From: Glycine soja | Lineage: Eukaryota; Streptophyta; Magnoliopsida; Fabales; Fabaceae | Length of the DNA: 64,000 nucleotides | Assembly (NCBI RefSeq): GCF_004193775.1 | Contig: NC_041016.1 | Location: 42,023,522-42,087,521, forward strand | Direction: 5' to 3' | Shown: in pieces, positions 46,401 to 56,594 of the stretch | Layout of the letters: each line of letters starts with the position of its first letter | Numbering within the stretch: the stretch's first letter is position 1 | The notes under the pieces: model-generated | The model's database searches: none | What the model saw: only the letters and a program-made list of their open reading frames with translations | What the model was told of the DNA's origin: nothing | Made by a program: the position numbers and the translations under genes

Positions 46401-47800
46401 TGAAATTGAGGCTTTAGAGGCTAATCATACTTGGATTTTGACTGACTTCCCTCCTAACAAATCTGCTATTGGATGTAAATGGGTTTATAAAGTAAAACAC
46501 AAGGTTGATGGGTCAGTAGAAAGATATAAGGTTAGGTTAGTAGCCAAGGGGTATACTCAGATTGAGGGTCAAGACTGCCTTGATACTTTTTCCACAATGG
46601 TTAAGATAACTACTGTGAGATTGTTACTTGCTTTAGCTATTGTTAACAACTGGCATTTAAAGCACTTAGATGTGAACAATGCCTTTTTGCATGGAGACCT
46701 TAATGAAGAAGTTTACATGACTTTGCCTCCTGGTATGCATTCAACAAAATCTAATCAAGTTTGTAGATTGCAAAGATCTTTGTATGGCCTTAAATAAGCC
46801 AGTAGACAGTGGTATGCTCGATTGTCTACTTTCCTCATCTCACATGGCTATAGATAGTGCTCTTCTGATCATTCTTTGTTTATTAAGTCCATCACTAAGC
46901 TTCTGGATGAAGTCTTTAAAATCAAAGACCTTGGTGACTTAAAAAATTTTCTTGGACTTGAAGTGGCTCATAGTAAACAAGGGATCAATATTTGTCAAAG
47001 AAAATATGTTCTTGATATATTACATGATGCATGCATGTTAGAAAGCAAACCTGTCTCTACTCCAGTTGATTATGTTGTAAGACTAGACCAACAATCTGGA
47101 ACTCCACTTGATGATACATCAAATTCATCATATCGTAGGCTCATTGGTCGCCTTATTTACCTCACCAATACAAGGCCCGATATCATATGCAATGCAACAC
47201 TTAAGTCAATTTGTAGCTCATCCTTCTTCAGTTCATCAACAAGCAGCCTATAGGATTCTTAGATACTTGAAAGCAGAACTAGGTTCTAGTATATTTTTCT
47301 CTGCTTCCAGCATATTGCATCTCAAAGCATTTAGTGACTCTGACTGGACAGGATGCATTGATGCTAGGCGGTCTATCATTGGCTACTCAGTTTATGTTGG
47401 TAATTCCCTTATTTCTTGGAAATCCAAAAAGCAGGCCACGGTCTCTAGAAGTTCTTCCGAGGCTGAGTATCGAGCACTAGCCAGTGCTACATATGAATTA
47501 CAATGGTTAACCCACTTGCTTAATGATTTTGGGATTGTTTACACTCGACTAGCTCTTTTGTTTGGTGACAATTGCTCCGCTTTTCACATTGTTGCTAATC
47601 CTATCTTTCATGAACACACGAAACATATTGAGATAGACTGTCACATTATGCGAGAGAAACTGCATTCAGGACTTATCAAGTTGCTGCCCATTGCTTCTGC
47701 TCAACAACTTGCAGACATATATACTAAAGCACTTTCACCAGGCGCCTTCAATTTTCTTCAGTGCAAGTTGGGAATGTCAGATATACATTCTCCAACTTGA
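43453..47800 (+). pseudogene. Copia gag-pol polyprotein, nonsense-mutated
   Basis: From the ATG at 43453, one frame runs through gag, protease, integrase and most of RT. Stops lie at 43579, 43798, 44404, 44965, 45502, 46795 and 46855, with no frameshift until about 47190. Gag has two zinc knuckles (CSYCGRDNHIVETC and CTHCGITNHTVDEC). The protease is ILDSGATDHV (about 44690). The integrase has WHFRLGH...CDTCHKAK and [27 protein letters not shown] for the DDE triad. RT has [11 protein letters not shown] and [12 protein letters not shown]. RNase H has SDSDWTG, SEAEYRAL, DNCSAFHI and HTKHIEIDCH. The segment with the catalytic YVDD box is absent: FIK (about 46888) runs directly into SITKLLDEVFKIKD. 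A 2-nt loss near 47190 shifts the frame before RNase H. At least three stops fit C-to-T change at Gln codons. Confidence 0.92.
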
Positions 47801-47806
47801 GGGGGG

Positions 47807-48073
47807 TATTAACCATCCTAACTAACTAAGTTTGTTAGTTGTTAGTTACCTAACTAAGTCTGTTATAATTAGTTAGAGGTGGTTAGTTTTCTATTATGGT
47901 AGTTATAGAGTGTATATAAGTAATGAAAGATACTTTGTATGATACTCTTGTAATAATAATTCTGAACCATTTTTCTATGATCAAATATTCTTTCTATTCC
48001 AATAATTTTCTTCATAAGCTATCTCTTCTTCTTCATTTGAGTTCATCCATGGCATTCCTTTATATCTTTAATA
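47807..48073 (+). repeat. 3' LTR of the Copia element
   Basis: It follows the G-rich polypurine tract ACTTGAGGGGGG and ends TTTAATA next to the CTTCC duplication. Confidence 0.9.
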
Positions 48074-48241
48074 CTTCCAACGGCATTTTGTCTAAAACAA
48101 CAGGTGGGCAAAATGAATAACTTTCGGGAACAAGCAACCACAACGGTTTGATTATTGACTGCATGACCAATATACATAGTCAATAAAATAAAAGACAAAA
48201 ATCAATATGCATAGTTCAAAACAGAATATAAAATAATTCAC

Positions 48242-48442
48242 CTTTTTATCAGCAGAGAGATGGGATATTAGGTTCTGATTGCAAGTTACTACATTGAAAA
48301 AGAATTTAATAACCAATCCTTCAGCGTCTTCAGCAGCTCCTCCAGCTGCACTTTGAATGCTGTCTTTTTCTCCAATAACTATCTCATTGTCTATCAATAG
48401 TTTATTTATCTCCTTTATTTCTTCTAAGAGAGAACATTTTTC
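48242..48442 (-). pseudogene. MED15: MED15-like exon (201 bp)
   Basis: The acceptor TCTACCAG and donor AAAAAG/GTGAAT bound exactly 67 codons in phase 0. LLEEIKEINKLLIDNEIVIG and AEGLVIKFFFNVV match the MED15a block beginning LLEEIREINQRLIDT and its following strand. This exon itself is intact. Confidence 0.75.
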
Positions 48443-49342
48443 CTGGTAGAGTTACCAATTATTATGTTATATGAAGGAGGCAAAGTTTTAGAAACAAGCG
48501 AAGTAATACTATATATAACGGAAAGCTGCATTCTTATAGTTTTCAATTGTGAAGTCATTGAAAAGGAAAAAGTGATTCGTCCAAGGAACAATCATAACAT
48601 AAGCTGACCTTTCTAACAACAATGATGCAAAGTGTGATAATGTCACAAAATTTATTGGAAAAAGCAAGAAATGAAAATTTGAGGGCATAAAAAACATACA
48701 AGGAAGCTTTTAAGGATAGAAAAATTTTATATGTTAAGAGAGAACCATTGGGAATTGACATCGCCTAAAATCCAAAATGGTTACTTCTCAGCAACTGACT
48801 GGAGCTATGGTAAATTTACCATAGAACGTCGTCTACCATAGAATGTCACCAACATCAGAACCATTTATCCTTGGTTTTCATCAAAAAAGATTTATAAATA
48901 TGGCCATAAACTTAGATCTATTGTTGATGTAATAACTAATGGTATGATTGTGAAACCTTTTTAGCATATGAATTATTTTTTCTTTGTTTATAATAGAACA
49001 ATTTTAAGTCACGGGAAAAAAATACAAAGAGAACGAAGGATAAGATATCATAATTAGCATATGTAAAAAGCAGAAAACAACAAAAACAAAGAGGAAATCA
49101 ACAAAAAGATGTTCACTTCCTCGACATATATACTAGTGAGATTCCATTCAAAAGGAAATGTGATGTATACTAAATATAAGCCCAACACATAATCTTATCC
49201 AAAATATGAATTTCATTGCAGAAATGAAGAAACTGATATTTAAGTACAACATATAGAATTTCATATTTCACTGAATAAAATAATGATATATTCTTTAGTA
49301 GATTGCATTTGTGAAAAACAAATTAGAAAGAAGACATATTAC

Positions 49343-49672
49343 CACAATTCTAGGATGCTTTATTGTAGATGTGACTAAAGTCAAGTCAGGTTTCTCAGCA
49401 TCAGTCAACTGGTTACTGTCACATGAACTAGTATAAATACTAGAAGTGCCAAAGGCAGTCATTGAAATCATGCTGCGAGACCTCTTCCTTCCCCTTGGAA
49501 CAAAACCATTGCAAGTGATGTATCTATCTTGTGAAAATGGCTCAATATCCGATGCTAAATTTGTCCCTAGTCCATTTATCAATTCTGAACTTGGTATCAC
49601 ATCATTCAAATGGACTACCTTTCTAATTTCACCAAGCGATGCATTTAATGCTTCAGGTGAACTGGAGGTTAA
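49343..49672 (-). pseudogene. MED15: MED15-like exon (330 bp)
   Basis: The acceptor ACTTTCAG and donor ATTGTG/GTAATA bound 110 codons in phase 0. It encodes SSPEALNASLGEIRKVVHL, then a basic segment (PRGRKRSRSMISM, a possible nuclear signal) and STIKHPRIV. The pattern follows MED15a (SPKALSASVSDIGSVVS ... SIKRPRIE). It is intact in itself. Confidence 0.75.
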
Positions 49673-49769
49673 CTGAAAGTATATCACAATAATACAATTT
49701 AGGACAACCACTTTTTTTTATTCAAAGAAAAACAAATAGAAGCATGCAAACAGTAAGTTTTAGACCTAC

Positions 49770-51042
49770 CACTTTAAGAAAGCATTGCATTGCAGCACTC
49801 GGCTCATCAGAAGTGAGTGTAGGTTTACAGGAAATTTCTTTAAGCATATTGCTGTTTTCAATCAAGGGTGAAGCTGAAATCCCCGGATTTTTGACATTGA
49901 GACTAAATGCTTCAGTTGCTTTCTGTGCCCCTTGTATTTTCACTGGGCAAATACTAGAATGTGATGGACCAGACTGTTGTGAATTTATATATTGTTTTGT
50001 CACTTGCTACTCTTGTAAACACATTCTTTTGCTGAGAAAGATTCTTCACCATATGATAGTTCTTTGTCCCCAATGCTTGTGGTGATGTTTTTGTTTCAAG
50101 TATTTTCAATGGAAAAATACTAGAATGTGATGGACCTGACTGTTCTGAATTGCTATATTGTTTGGCCACTTGCTGCACTTGTAAACACATCTTCTTTTGC
50201 TGAGAAACATCCTTCATCAGATGATAGTTCTGTGTTCCCAATGATTGTTGTGATGGTTTTGTTTCAAGTATTTTCACTGGGCAAATACTAGAATGTGATG
50301 GACCTGACTGTTGTGAGTTGCTATATTGTTTGGCCACTTGCTGCTCTTGTAAACACATCTTCTTTTGCTGAGAAACATCCTTCACCATATGATAGTTCTG
50401 TGTTCCCAATGATTGTGGTGATGGTTTCGTTTCAAGTATTTTCACTGGGCAAATATTAGAATGTGATGGACCAGACTGTTGTGAATTGCTATATTGTTTG
50501 GCCACTTGCTGCTCTTGTAAATACATCTTCTTTTTTTGAGAAACATCCTTCATCATATGATAGTTTTGTGTTGCCAATGATTGTGGTAATGGTTTCGTTT
50601 CAAGTATTTTCACTAGGCAAATACAAGAATGTGATGGACCAGACTGTTGTGAATTTCTATATTCTTTTGCCACTTGCTGCTCTTGCAAACACATATTCTT
50701 TTGCCGAGAAAGATTCATCATCATATGATAGTTTTGTGTCCCCAATGATTGTGGTGATGTTTTTGTTTCAAGTATTTTCGATGGAGAAATACTAGAATGT
50801 GATGGATCAGATTGTTGCCTGGATTGCACATCAGCTAAAGGTTGTTGTCCTTGAGAACGTGAAGAAACATTCTTTGAGAAAAAGTTACGTAGTATAAACT
50901 TTTCTACTTTATCTAGTTTCTCCTTGAATTTAGTGGTAATCTGGAATTTATTCACACTTAAGAGTGCCAAAAGATTTTCTAATACTTTCATACTGAATCT
51001 TATTCTTTCCAATGTGTTTGGTTCTTGAGGAGAAGACTCAAG
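49770..51042 (-). pseudogene. MED15: MED15-like large exon with repeat array and 2-bp deletion
   Basis: The acceptor TTCTCCAG precedes 51042 and the donor GTG/GTAGGT follows 49770. The length is 1273 bp, one short of a codon multiple by the pattern expected for a 2-bp loss (1275 is divisible by three and flanking exons are in phase 0). The loss is visible in the repeat unit near 50025: other units have CAAAAGAAGATGTG, this one CAAAAGAATGTG. After it the frame shifts and would terminate near 49954. Before the array the exon encodes MED15-type helices (FKEKLDKVEKFIL). Confidence 0.78.
49950..50840 (-). repeat. In-frame 168-bp minisatellite in the MED15-like exon
   Basis: The marker GAATGTGATGGA recurs at 49957, 50123, 50291, 50459, 50627 and 50795, giving spacings of 166, 168, 168, 168 and 168 bp. 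Each unit encodes 56 residues, beginning PSHSSICPVKILETKPSPQS and containing QNYHM and QQVAKQYSNSQQSG. The 166-bp unit holds the 2-bp deletion. The units differ by only a few substitutions, so expansion seems fairly recent or homogenised. Confidence 0.93.
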
Positions 51043-51139
51043 CTGGAGAAATTTAATATAAATAGAAAAGATTAGTAGTAACAAAATATGCAAAATCCAA
51101 GTTTTCTAGAATCATAATTTGTTTGAATAAATCACCAAC

Positions 51140-51214
51140 CTGTTGAAGTTTTCTATTCATCTGTTGGTAAATTGCATTAACTTTTAGGAAATATGCACTA
51201 TTTATCCTTTGAAC
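51140..51214 (-). pseudogene. MED15: MED15-like exon (75 bp), first visible
   Basis: The acceptor CTTGCAG and donor CAACAG/GTTGGT bound 25 codons (VQRINSAYFLKVNAIYQQMN and RKLQQ), similar to the YLPELNEMYQKIAxKLQQ helix of MED15a. The upstream intron holds the Ty3/gypsy element; no earlier exon was found to the window end. Confidence 0.68.
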
Positions 51215-51266
51215 CTGCAAGTATCACAACAATTGTAGTTGCAATTTCAAGTTCAGTTTATCATTA

Positions 51267-51687
51267 TGAAACGTATAATTTGTATTGATTGCAGAAAATA
51301 GTGTGTATACCAACAAGGAACGATGTTCACAACGAAATCGAAAAATAGCTATAGTGTTTCAGCAAAAGGAAAGAGGTGGAATCAACAACGCAGAGTCAGC
51401 ATTCTACAACGATACCATCACCGGTTCAGAATAGCACCTGAAGATTAGGGAGAGCAGAAAGGTTCAGAGAAGGTATAGAGAAGAAGGAAATATCAGAAGG
51501 ATCAGAGAAGCAATCAGGAAGAGTGTTCACCATCAACATGACCTAGAATGAGTATTTACACAACCTTATATTCTCCCTCCTAACACGTGTGCTTTTTCTG
51601 ACCCCTACATGCAGATCATCAGCCACGTGTCCTTCCTTTGTAACTGACTCACGCACCAATTTTCCTTCCTGCTTCCCACATGTTACA
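51267..51687 (-). repeat. 3' LTR of the Ty3/gypsy element
   Basis: In plus-strand view it runs TGAAACGTATAATTTG...CATGTTACA. It contains the 3' end of the coding region's neighbour and shares CACGTGTGCTTTTTCTGACC with the other LTR. Confidence 0.9.
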
Positions 51688-51893
51688 TTACCCTCCCCTT
51701 TATAAACAACCTTGTCCTCAAGGTTGAAGTGAGGATAACTTGCCTTAACCCAAGTCACATCCTCCCATGTAGCTTCCTCAGGACCAGCAATTTCCCATTG
51801 AATCAACACTTGTTCCACTTGAGAAGAGTCTCTCAATAACACCCTTGAATCCAATACTGCTATGGGTTGAACCATTGGACCACTTTCACCCAC
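51543..51893 (-). pseudogene. Gypsy integrase C-terminal chromodomain-like segment
   Basis: The frame contains VEQVLIQWEIAGPEEATWED, the chromodomain-like signature at the end of chromovirus integrases, thought to steer integration to particular chromatin. The frame ends inside the 3' LTR. It is out of phase with the upstream integrase piece by a frameshift near 51900-52160. Confidence 0.8.
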
Positions 51894-52168
51894 TGTTAAG
51901 GGTAATGGTAAGGCTGATTTGAGCTACCAACGAACTTCTTCAATACAAAAATGTGAAAAATAGGATGTATATGAGCTGTTTCAGGCATTTTCAACTTATA
52001 TGCCACTATGCCAATTCGATCCACCACTTCAAATGGACCAAAATACTTCATTCCCAATTTCTGATTTTTTTTTTCAATGCAACCGAGTGTTGTGTATAGG
52101 GCTGTAATTTAACCAAAGCCAAATCTCCAATTTCTAATTGACAATCCCTTCTTTTTTTTATCTGCATT

Positions 52169-55100
52169 CTACTTCATATAATTCTGGGCTCTTAAAAGAT
52201 TAGATTTCAATTGTTGTAACAAAGCATCTCGAGTAATCAAAGAATCTTGCACAGAAACTGGATCTTTCAAATTACATTCATAAGGAATAACAGATGGTGG
52301 ATCCCTACCATAAACAGCCTTAAAGGGAGACATACCAATGTTGTGATGAAAGGAAGTGTTGTACCAAAGTTGAGCCCAAGGAAGCATCTCAAACCAAGTT
52401 TTAGGATGATCAAACACAAAATATCTCAAGTACATCTCTAGTGTCTTATTCAACACCTCTGTTTGGCCATCCGACTGAGGATGATAAGCAGAACTCATAG
52501 CCAATGTGGTGCCCTAGGCTTTGAATAACTGTTGCCAAAAGGCACTAATAAAAACACGATCTCGATATGAAACAATGGTCTTAGGAAAGCCATGCATCTT
52601 TACTATATTAACAATAAAGGCATCTGCCACAGATTTGCCGATGAATTCAACTTTTATGGTATAAAATGAGCAAATTTAGATTGTCTATCAACAACAACAA
52701 GGATAGTAGAGTAACCATGTGATGATGGCAAATGTGTAATAAAGTCCGTAGCAATGTCCTCCCAAATTCTTTGAGGAATTGGAAGTGGTTGTAATAAGTC
52801 AGCTGGCAACGCTTGTTCTACCTTGGCTTCTTGGAAAATACTATACTTTTTCACAAAATCCCTTATATCTTGCTGCATTTTAGGCCAATAAAATTCTTTA
52901 CGAAATCTGGAAACTGATTTGGTGACTCCTTCATGAACTCCAATCTTAGAAACATGAAACTCATGAATAATTTTGTGCTTCAATGCTTCATTCGAAGGAA
53001 TCATCATCTTGCCTTTCCAAAACAACAATCCATTATTCACTGTATATTCAGTTCCTGACATAGTTCCCTCTATACATTGTTTATAAAGTGCAGCCAGAAT
53101 AGCATCCTCCTTCATTAATGTTGCTACTTGAGTCATCCACACTCCTACTACTTCAGACCATGCCATAGAAAAACTTTTGGATAATGCATCCGCAAGAACA
53201 TTCTCCCTACCCGGCTTGTACTGAATAACAGAATCATATCCCAAAAATTTGGGTAACCACTACTGTTGCTCAGGAGTTTTCAACCTTTGCTTTAATAATT
53301 CCTTCAAGCTTTTTTGATCAGTACGGATAATGAATTTATGGCCCAATAGGTAGTGTCTGAACTTAGCCAAAGCTTCCATAATGGCATGAAACTCTCTAAT
53401 GTAAGCAGATTGTTTTTGCATTCTAGATGATAGCTTTTTGGAAAAATAAGCTATTGGATGTTCATTCTGAATTAATACAGCCCTAATTCCAGTACCTGAA
53501 GCATCAGTCTCTAGTACAAAAGGTTATTTGAAGTTAGGAATGGCTAAGACTGGAGCTGAAGTCATGATTTCCTTCAACTTATTAAGGGCAGTAGTGGCAC
53601 TTGCAGACCACTTAAACGAGTCATTCTTTAAAAGATCAGTTAATGGTGTTGCTATGGTAGCATAACCTTTCACAAATCTTCTATAATGTCCTGTCAAGCC
53701 CTGAAATCCTCTTAATTGCTTAAGAGAATTTGGTAATGGCTAATCCAAAACAGCTTGTAATTTCGTTGTCTCCATTGCTAGCTCTTGATAAGGTGTGTCC
53801 CAAATAATCAATCTCTCTAACTCCAAAAGCACATTTAGAGAATCTAGCAAACAACTGATGTTGCTTCAAAATGCTCAACACAAATTCCAAATGAGACAAA
53901 TGATCCTTCCATGAAGGACTGAATATAAGAATATCATCAAAGAATACCAAAACAAATCTTCTTAAAGCACCTTTGAAAATGTCACTCATCAAACTCTGAA
54001 AAGTGGCTGGGGCATTGGTCAAACCAAATGGCATAACTAGCCATTCATAGTGTCCATGATGTGTTCTAAAAGCGGTTTTGTGTCTATCTTTAGAATTAAG
54101 AAGAATCTGATGATAACCGGATCTTAAATCCAACTTAGAAAAGAAGACTGCCCCATAAAGTTCATCAATTAATTCATCAATAGTTGGAATTAGAAAGGTG
54201 TCCTTGATAGTTATGGCATTAAGTGCTCTATAATATGTGCATACTCTCCAAGATCCATCTTTTTGTTTTACCAAAATAATTGGAGATGAAAAAGGACTTT
54301 TACTTGGCTGAATAATTCCTTTTTCAAGCATACCATTCACGAATTTCTCTATTTCCTCCTTCTGGCTGTGAGGGTACCTATAAGGTTTGACTTTAACAGG
54401 TTGATAACCATCCACTAAAGGAATGGAATGATCATGAGCTCGTGTAGGAGGTAATGATGTAGGAGTTTCAAACACAACACTATAAGAATGCAGAAGTAAG
54501 GCCAATTCAAGTTCTATATCAGTGGGCAACTTCAATAAAGGAAATTGCATAGAATTGGGCTCAATTAATTGCATGGTAAAAATTTCAGCAATAGCATATG
54601 TCTTCAACATCCTCCTGATATGAGGCAAATGAGCCTGTCCTGGAATTATATCATTCTCTCCTTGTAAGGTTATAAATTTTCCATCATACATAAATTTCAA
54701 TTGTAACTTGTCATAATTAGCTATGTGAGGACCAACAGTTTTCAACCAACTAGCTCCTCAGATAAGATCAGCACCTGATACTGGTAATAAAAGTACAGGC
54801 AATTGAAACCTGGCATTTTGAGCTTTGATAGTTAACTTGCTAATCATTCCTTCAGCTTCCATATAATTCCCATTTCCCACCATAACCTTAAAAAAAGGTG
54901 TTGGTTCCACAGGTAATTTGAGAAATTTAGCCACTCTTGGCTGTAAGAAATTGTTTGAGCTGCCCCCATCCACCAAAACCTTAACTAGGAGCTTGCCAAT
55001 ATAAGCCATAAATCGAATTGTACCTACACCCATACCACCTTTTAAAGCATTCAATGACAAGTGATGATCCTCAAGAATCACCTTCGCATTATCAGCCACA

Positions 55101-55252
55101 CTATCAAATATGTCTTCACTATCATAAAATTCAAGCTCAGCATCATCATTCTTAGATTGTAACAACAATAATTGTCTATTAGGACACTTATGGTTGAATG
55201 AAAAATTCTCATCACAAAAGTAACATAGGCCTTTCTCTCTTCTCAATTGCAT
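52169..55252 (-). pseudogene. Gypsy pol (zinc knuckle-protease-RT-RNase H-integrase) pseudogene
   Basis: In order on the minus strand: a zinc-knuckle-like CYFCDENFSFNHKC (about 55220); protease VLVDGGSSNNFLQ (about 54980); RT with KPYRYPHSQKEEIEKFV (about 54390), SKLDLRSGYHQI and the catalytic VLVFFDDILIFS (about 53930). The RNase H region (53720-53250) is broken by stops. Integrase at 53244-52654 has YKPGRENVLADALS, HEFHVSKIGVHEG, DIATDFITHLP and VVVDRQSKFAHF; 52504-52169 has YHPQSDGQTEVLN with the catalytic Glu. In the integrase zinc finger both Cys positions are changed (VKKYSIFQ where CxxC is usual). Frameshifts separate the RT, first integrase and chromodomain frames. Confidence 0.9.
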
Positions 55253-55285
55253 CTCAACAGGAGTTATTCTTTTTACTAAAGTATT

Positions 55286-56182
55286 TCAAATAGGAGGTAC
55301 ATTTGGAGTAGGCAGCAATGGGGGTAAACTATTTTTCACTGGATTTTTTTGGACATTATTATGAGTATTAGAAGAAGACAAGTTTGAGTATCTAGGTGAA
55401 AATGGAATAGGATGAGTAATAGGCACTGTAACATACTTTTCCTCATACAATTTAGCCAAAGCAACAACACGTAACAAATCATTAGGAGCCTGAGCAACCA
55501 CATCTCTACGTATGTCCTTGTTCAATCCACTAATTAAACAATTAAGTAAGGCCTCAGGAGTCAAACCATCAAATCTATGAGCTAATGACATAAATTTCAA
55601 ATAATAATCAGCAGTTGTACCTTGTTGTTGAAGTTTGAATAACTCTGCCATAGGACAATCAAAAAGTAAAGGACCAAACTGAGATTCCAACGCACGTCGA
55701 AGCTCAGTCCAAGTATTCACCGTCTCCATTCTCTGTAGCATTTGAAACCACGAAATTACATCTTTCTCAAAATGAATTGAAGCTATATCAACACGATCCT
55801 GATTTGGAGTATTATGATAGTTGAAGAATTTCTCTGCCTTGAAAATCCATTCCATGACTGGAGTATGTCCATCAAAATGTGGAAAACCCAATGAAATCTC
55901 CTTAACACCAGAATTTATTGAAATTGGCGAGGGTGACGCGACTGGAGTGCTAGAATTACGACCTTTTGAGTTCGAACCACCATTGGTTGTTGTTTGGTTC
56001 TTAATCAACAAATCAATTGTTCTCTGCATCAAATCCATATGAGCTTGATTGTTAGCTTGGAATTGATTAAAACAATCCTATAAACTATGATCACGAGAAC
56101 ATTGTTCTTCTATCCAGGATGTGAGGGCGGAAACTTGGGACTGAAGTTGTTGAAGCCTGGTACGTTCATTATGCTCGACCAT
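55286..56182 (-). pseudogene. Gypsy gag pseudogene
   Basis: The ATG at 56182 lies about 20 nt inside the 5' LTR and primer site; MVEHNERTRLQQLQSQVSAL follows. A TAG stops the frame after 34 codons. The same frame resumes as MDLMQRTIDLLIKNQ and the retrotransposon gag core (LGFPHFDGHTPVMEWIFKAE ... WTELRRALESQFGP ... TTADYYLKFMSLAHRFDGL). A TGA near 55287 separates it from the zinc knuckle, again without a frame change. Confidence 0.87.
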
Positions 56183-56202
56183 GATGACAATGAAAGCATC
56201 AA

Positions 56203-56589
56203 TGAAACGTATAATTTGTATTGATTGCAGAAAATAGTGTGTAAACAACAAGGAACGATGTTCACAATGAAATCGAAAAATAGCTGCAGTGTTTTAGCAA
56301 AAGGAAAGAGGTGGAATCAACAATGCAGAGTCAGCGTTTTGCAACGATACCATCACCGGTTCATAATAGCACCTAAAGATTAAGGAGAGCAGAAAGGTTC
56401 AGAGAAGGTATAAAGAAGAAGGAAATATCAGAAGGATCAGAGAAGCAATTCATGAAGAGTGTTCACCTTATATTCTCTCTCACAACACGTGTGCTTTTTC
56501 TGACCCCCACATGCAGATAATCAACCACGTGCCCTTCTTTTGTAACTGACTCACGTGCCAATTTTCCTTCCTGCTTCCCGCATGTTACA
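56203..56589 (-). repeat. 5' LTR of the Ty3/gypsy element
   Basis: It ends next to TTGATGCTTTCATTGTCATC in the element's sense, the same type of leader as TTTGGTGCTTTCATTGAGC of the gypsy element at the right of the window. Confidence 0.9.
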
Positions 56590-56594
56590 CATTA

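Larger units (their letters stand above)
43087..48073 (+). mobile_element. Full-length Ty1/copia retrotransposon with TA...TA LTR ends
   Basis: LTRs lie at 43087-43368 (282 bp) and 47807-48073 (267 bp). They differ by indels (GTTAGTTATCTAACTAAC against GTTAGTTACC) and a few substitutions. Both begin TATTAACC and end TTTAATA, a short inverted repeat that lacks the usual TG...CA. A perfect CTTCC duplication flanks the element (43082-43086 and 48074-48078). The primer-binding site starts at 43369 and the polypurine tract is 47795-47806. The gag-pol frame has stops and one catalytic deletion. It is inserted into an exon of the MED15-like gene, on the opposite strand. Confidence 0.93.
43078..48158 (-). 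pseudogene. MED15: MED15-like exon split by the Copia insertion
   Basis: The acceptor GTCATGCAG precedes 48158. The exon reads SIIKPLWLLVPESYSF and CPPVVLDKMPLE up to 48074. The Copia element then intervenes with the CTTCC duplication (GGAAG in gene sense). The exon resumes at 43081 with only TCAG before the donor GTTAGA at 43077. The rejoined exon would be 89 nt. The encoded block matches the LRLLVPANYP...LLDKFPVEV region of MED15a. Confidence 0.78.
31876..51214 (-). pseudogene. MED15: MED15-like (Mediator subunit 15) gene, 3' part, split by transposons
   Basis: MED15 is a Mediator tail subunit that links transcription factors to RNA polymerase II. Six exons are readable on the minus strand with GT-AG borders: 51214-51140 (ending VNAIYQQMNRKLQQ), 51042-49770 (TLERIRFSMKVLENLLALL, then a 56-residue repeat array), 49672-49343 (SSPEALNASLGEIRKVV...STIKHPRIV), 48442-48242 (CSLLEEIKEINKLLIDNE...HLSADKK), 48158-48074 plus 43081-43078 (KPLWLLVPESYSFCPPVVLD), and 32077-31876 (RHFHQCLNQPRSLRDIAMLC, GGGTFSSIYGGW). 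Their order and content follow the C-terminal half of plant MED15a. Exon phases agree across junctions, except for a 2-bp deletion in the second exon and frameshifts in the last. Insertions between or in exons are a Helitron, a TRIM, a Copia element and a Ty3/gypsy element. The N-terminal (KIX) exons are not in the window. Homology was recognised by eye, not by search. Confidence 0.75.
51267..56589 (-). mobile_element. Full-length chromodomain Ty3/gypsy retrotransposon
   Basis: LTRs lie at 51267-51687 (421 bp, the 3' LTR of this minus-strand element) and 56203-56589 (387 bp, the 5' LTR). They are alike except for a ~35-bp length difference around GTTCACC...CCTTATATTCTC and scattered substitutions. 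A perfect CATTA duplication flanks it (51262-51266 and 56590-56594). Gag, protease, RT, RNase H, integrase and a chromodomain-like tail are in that order, which marks a chromovirus. Stops and frameshifts have inactivated it. It lies in an intron of the MED15-like gene, in the same orientation. Confidence 0.93.

Noticed and set aside
50463..50795. 110-codon plus-strand frame in the minisatellite
   Set aside because: It is the antisense reading of the MED15-like repeat units and is open only because the units repeat.
54900..55000. DGG in place of DSG in the minus-strand gypsy protease as an inactivating mutation
   Set aside because: From memory, VDGGSS occurs in many related plant gypsy elements, so it may be the family's normal motif.
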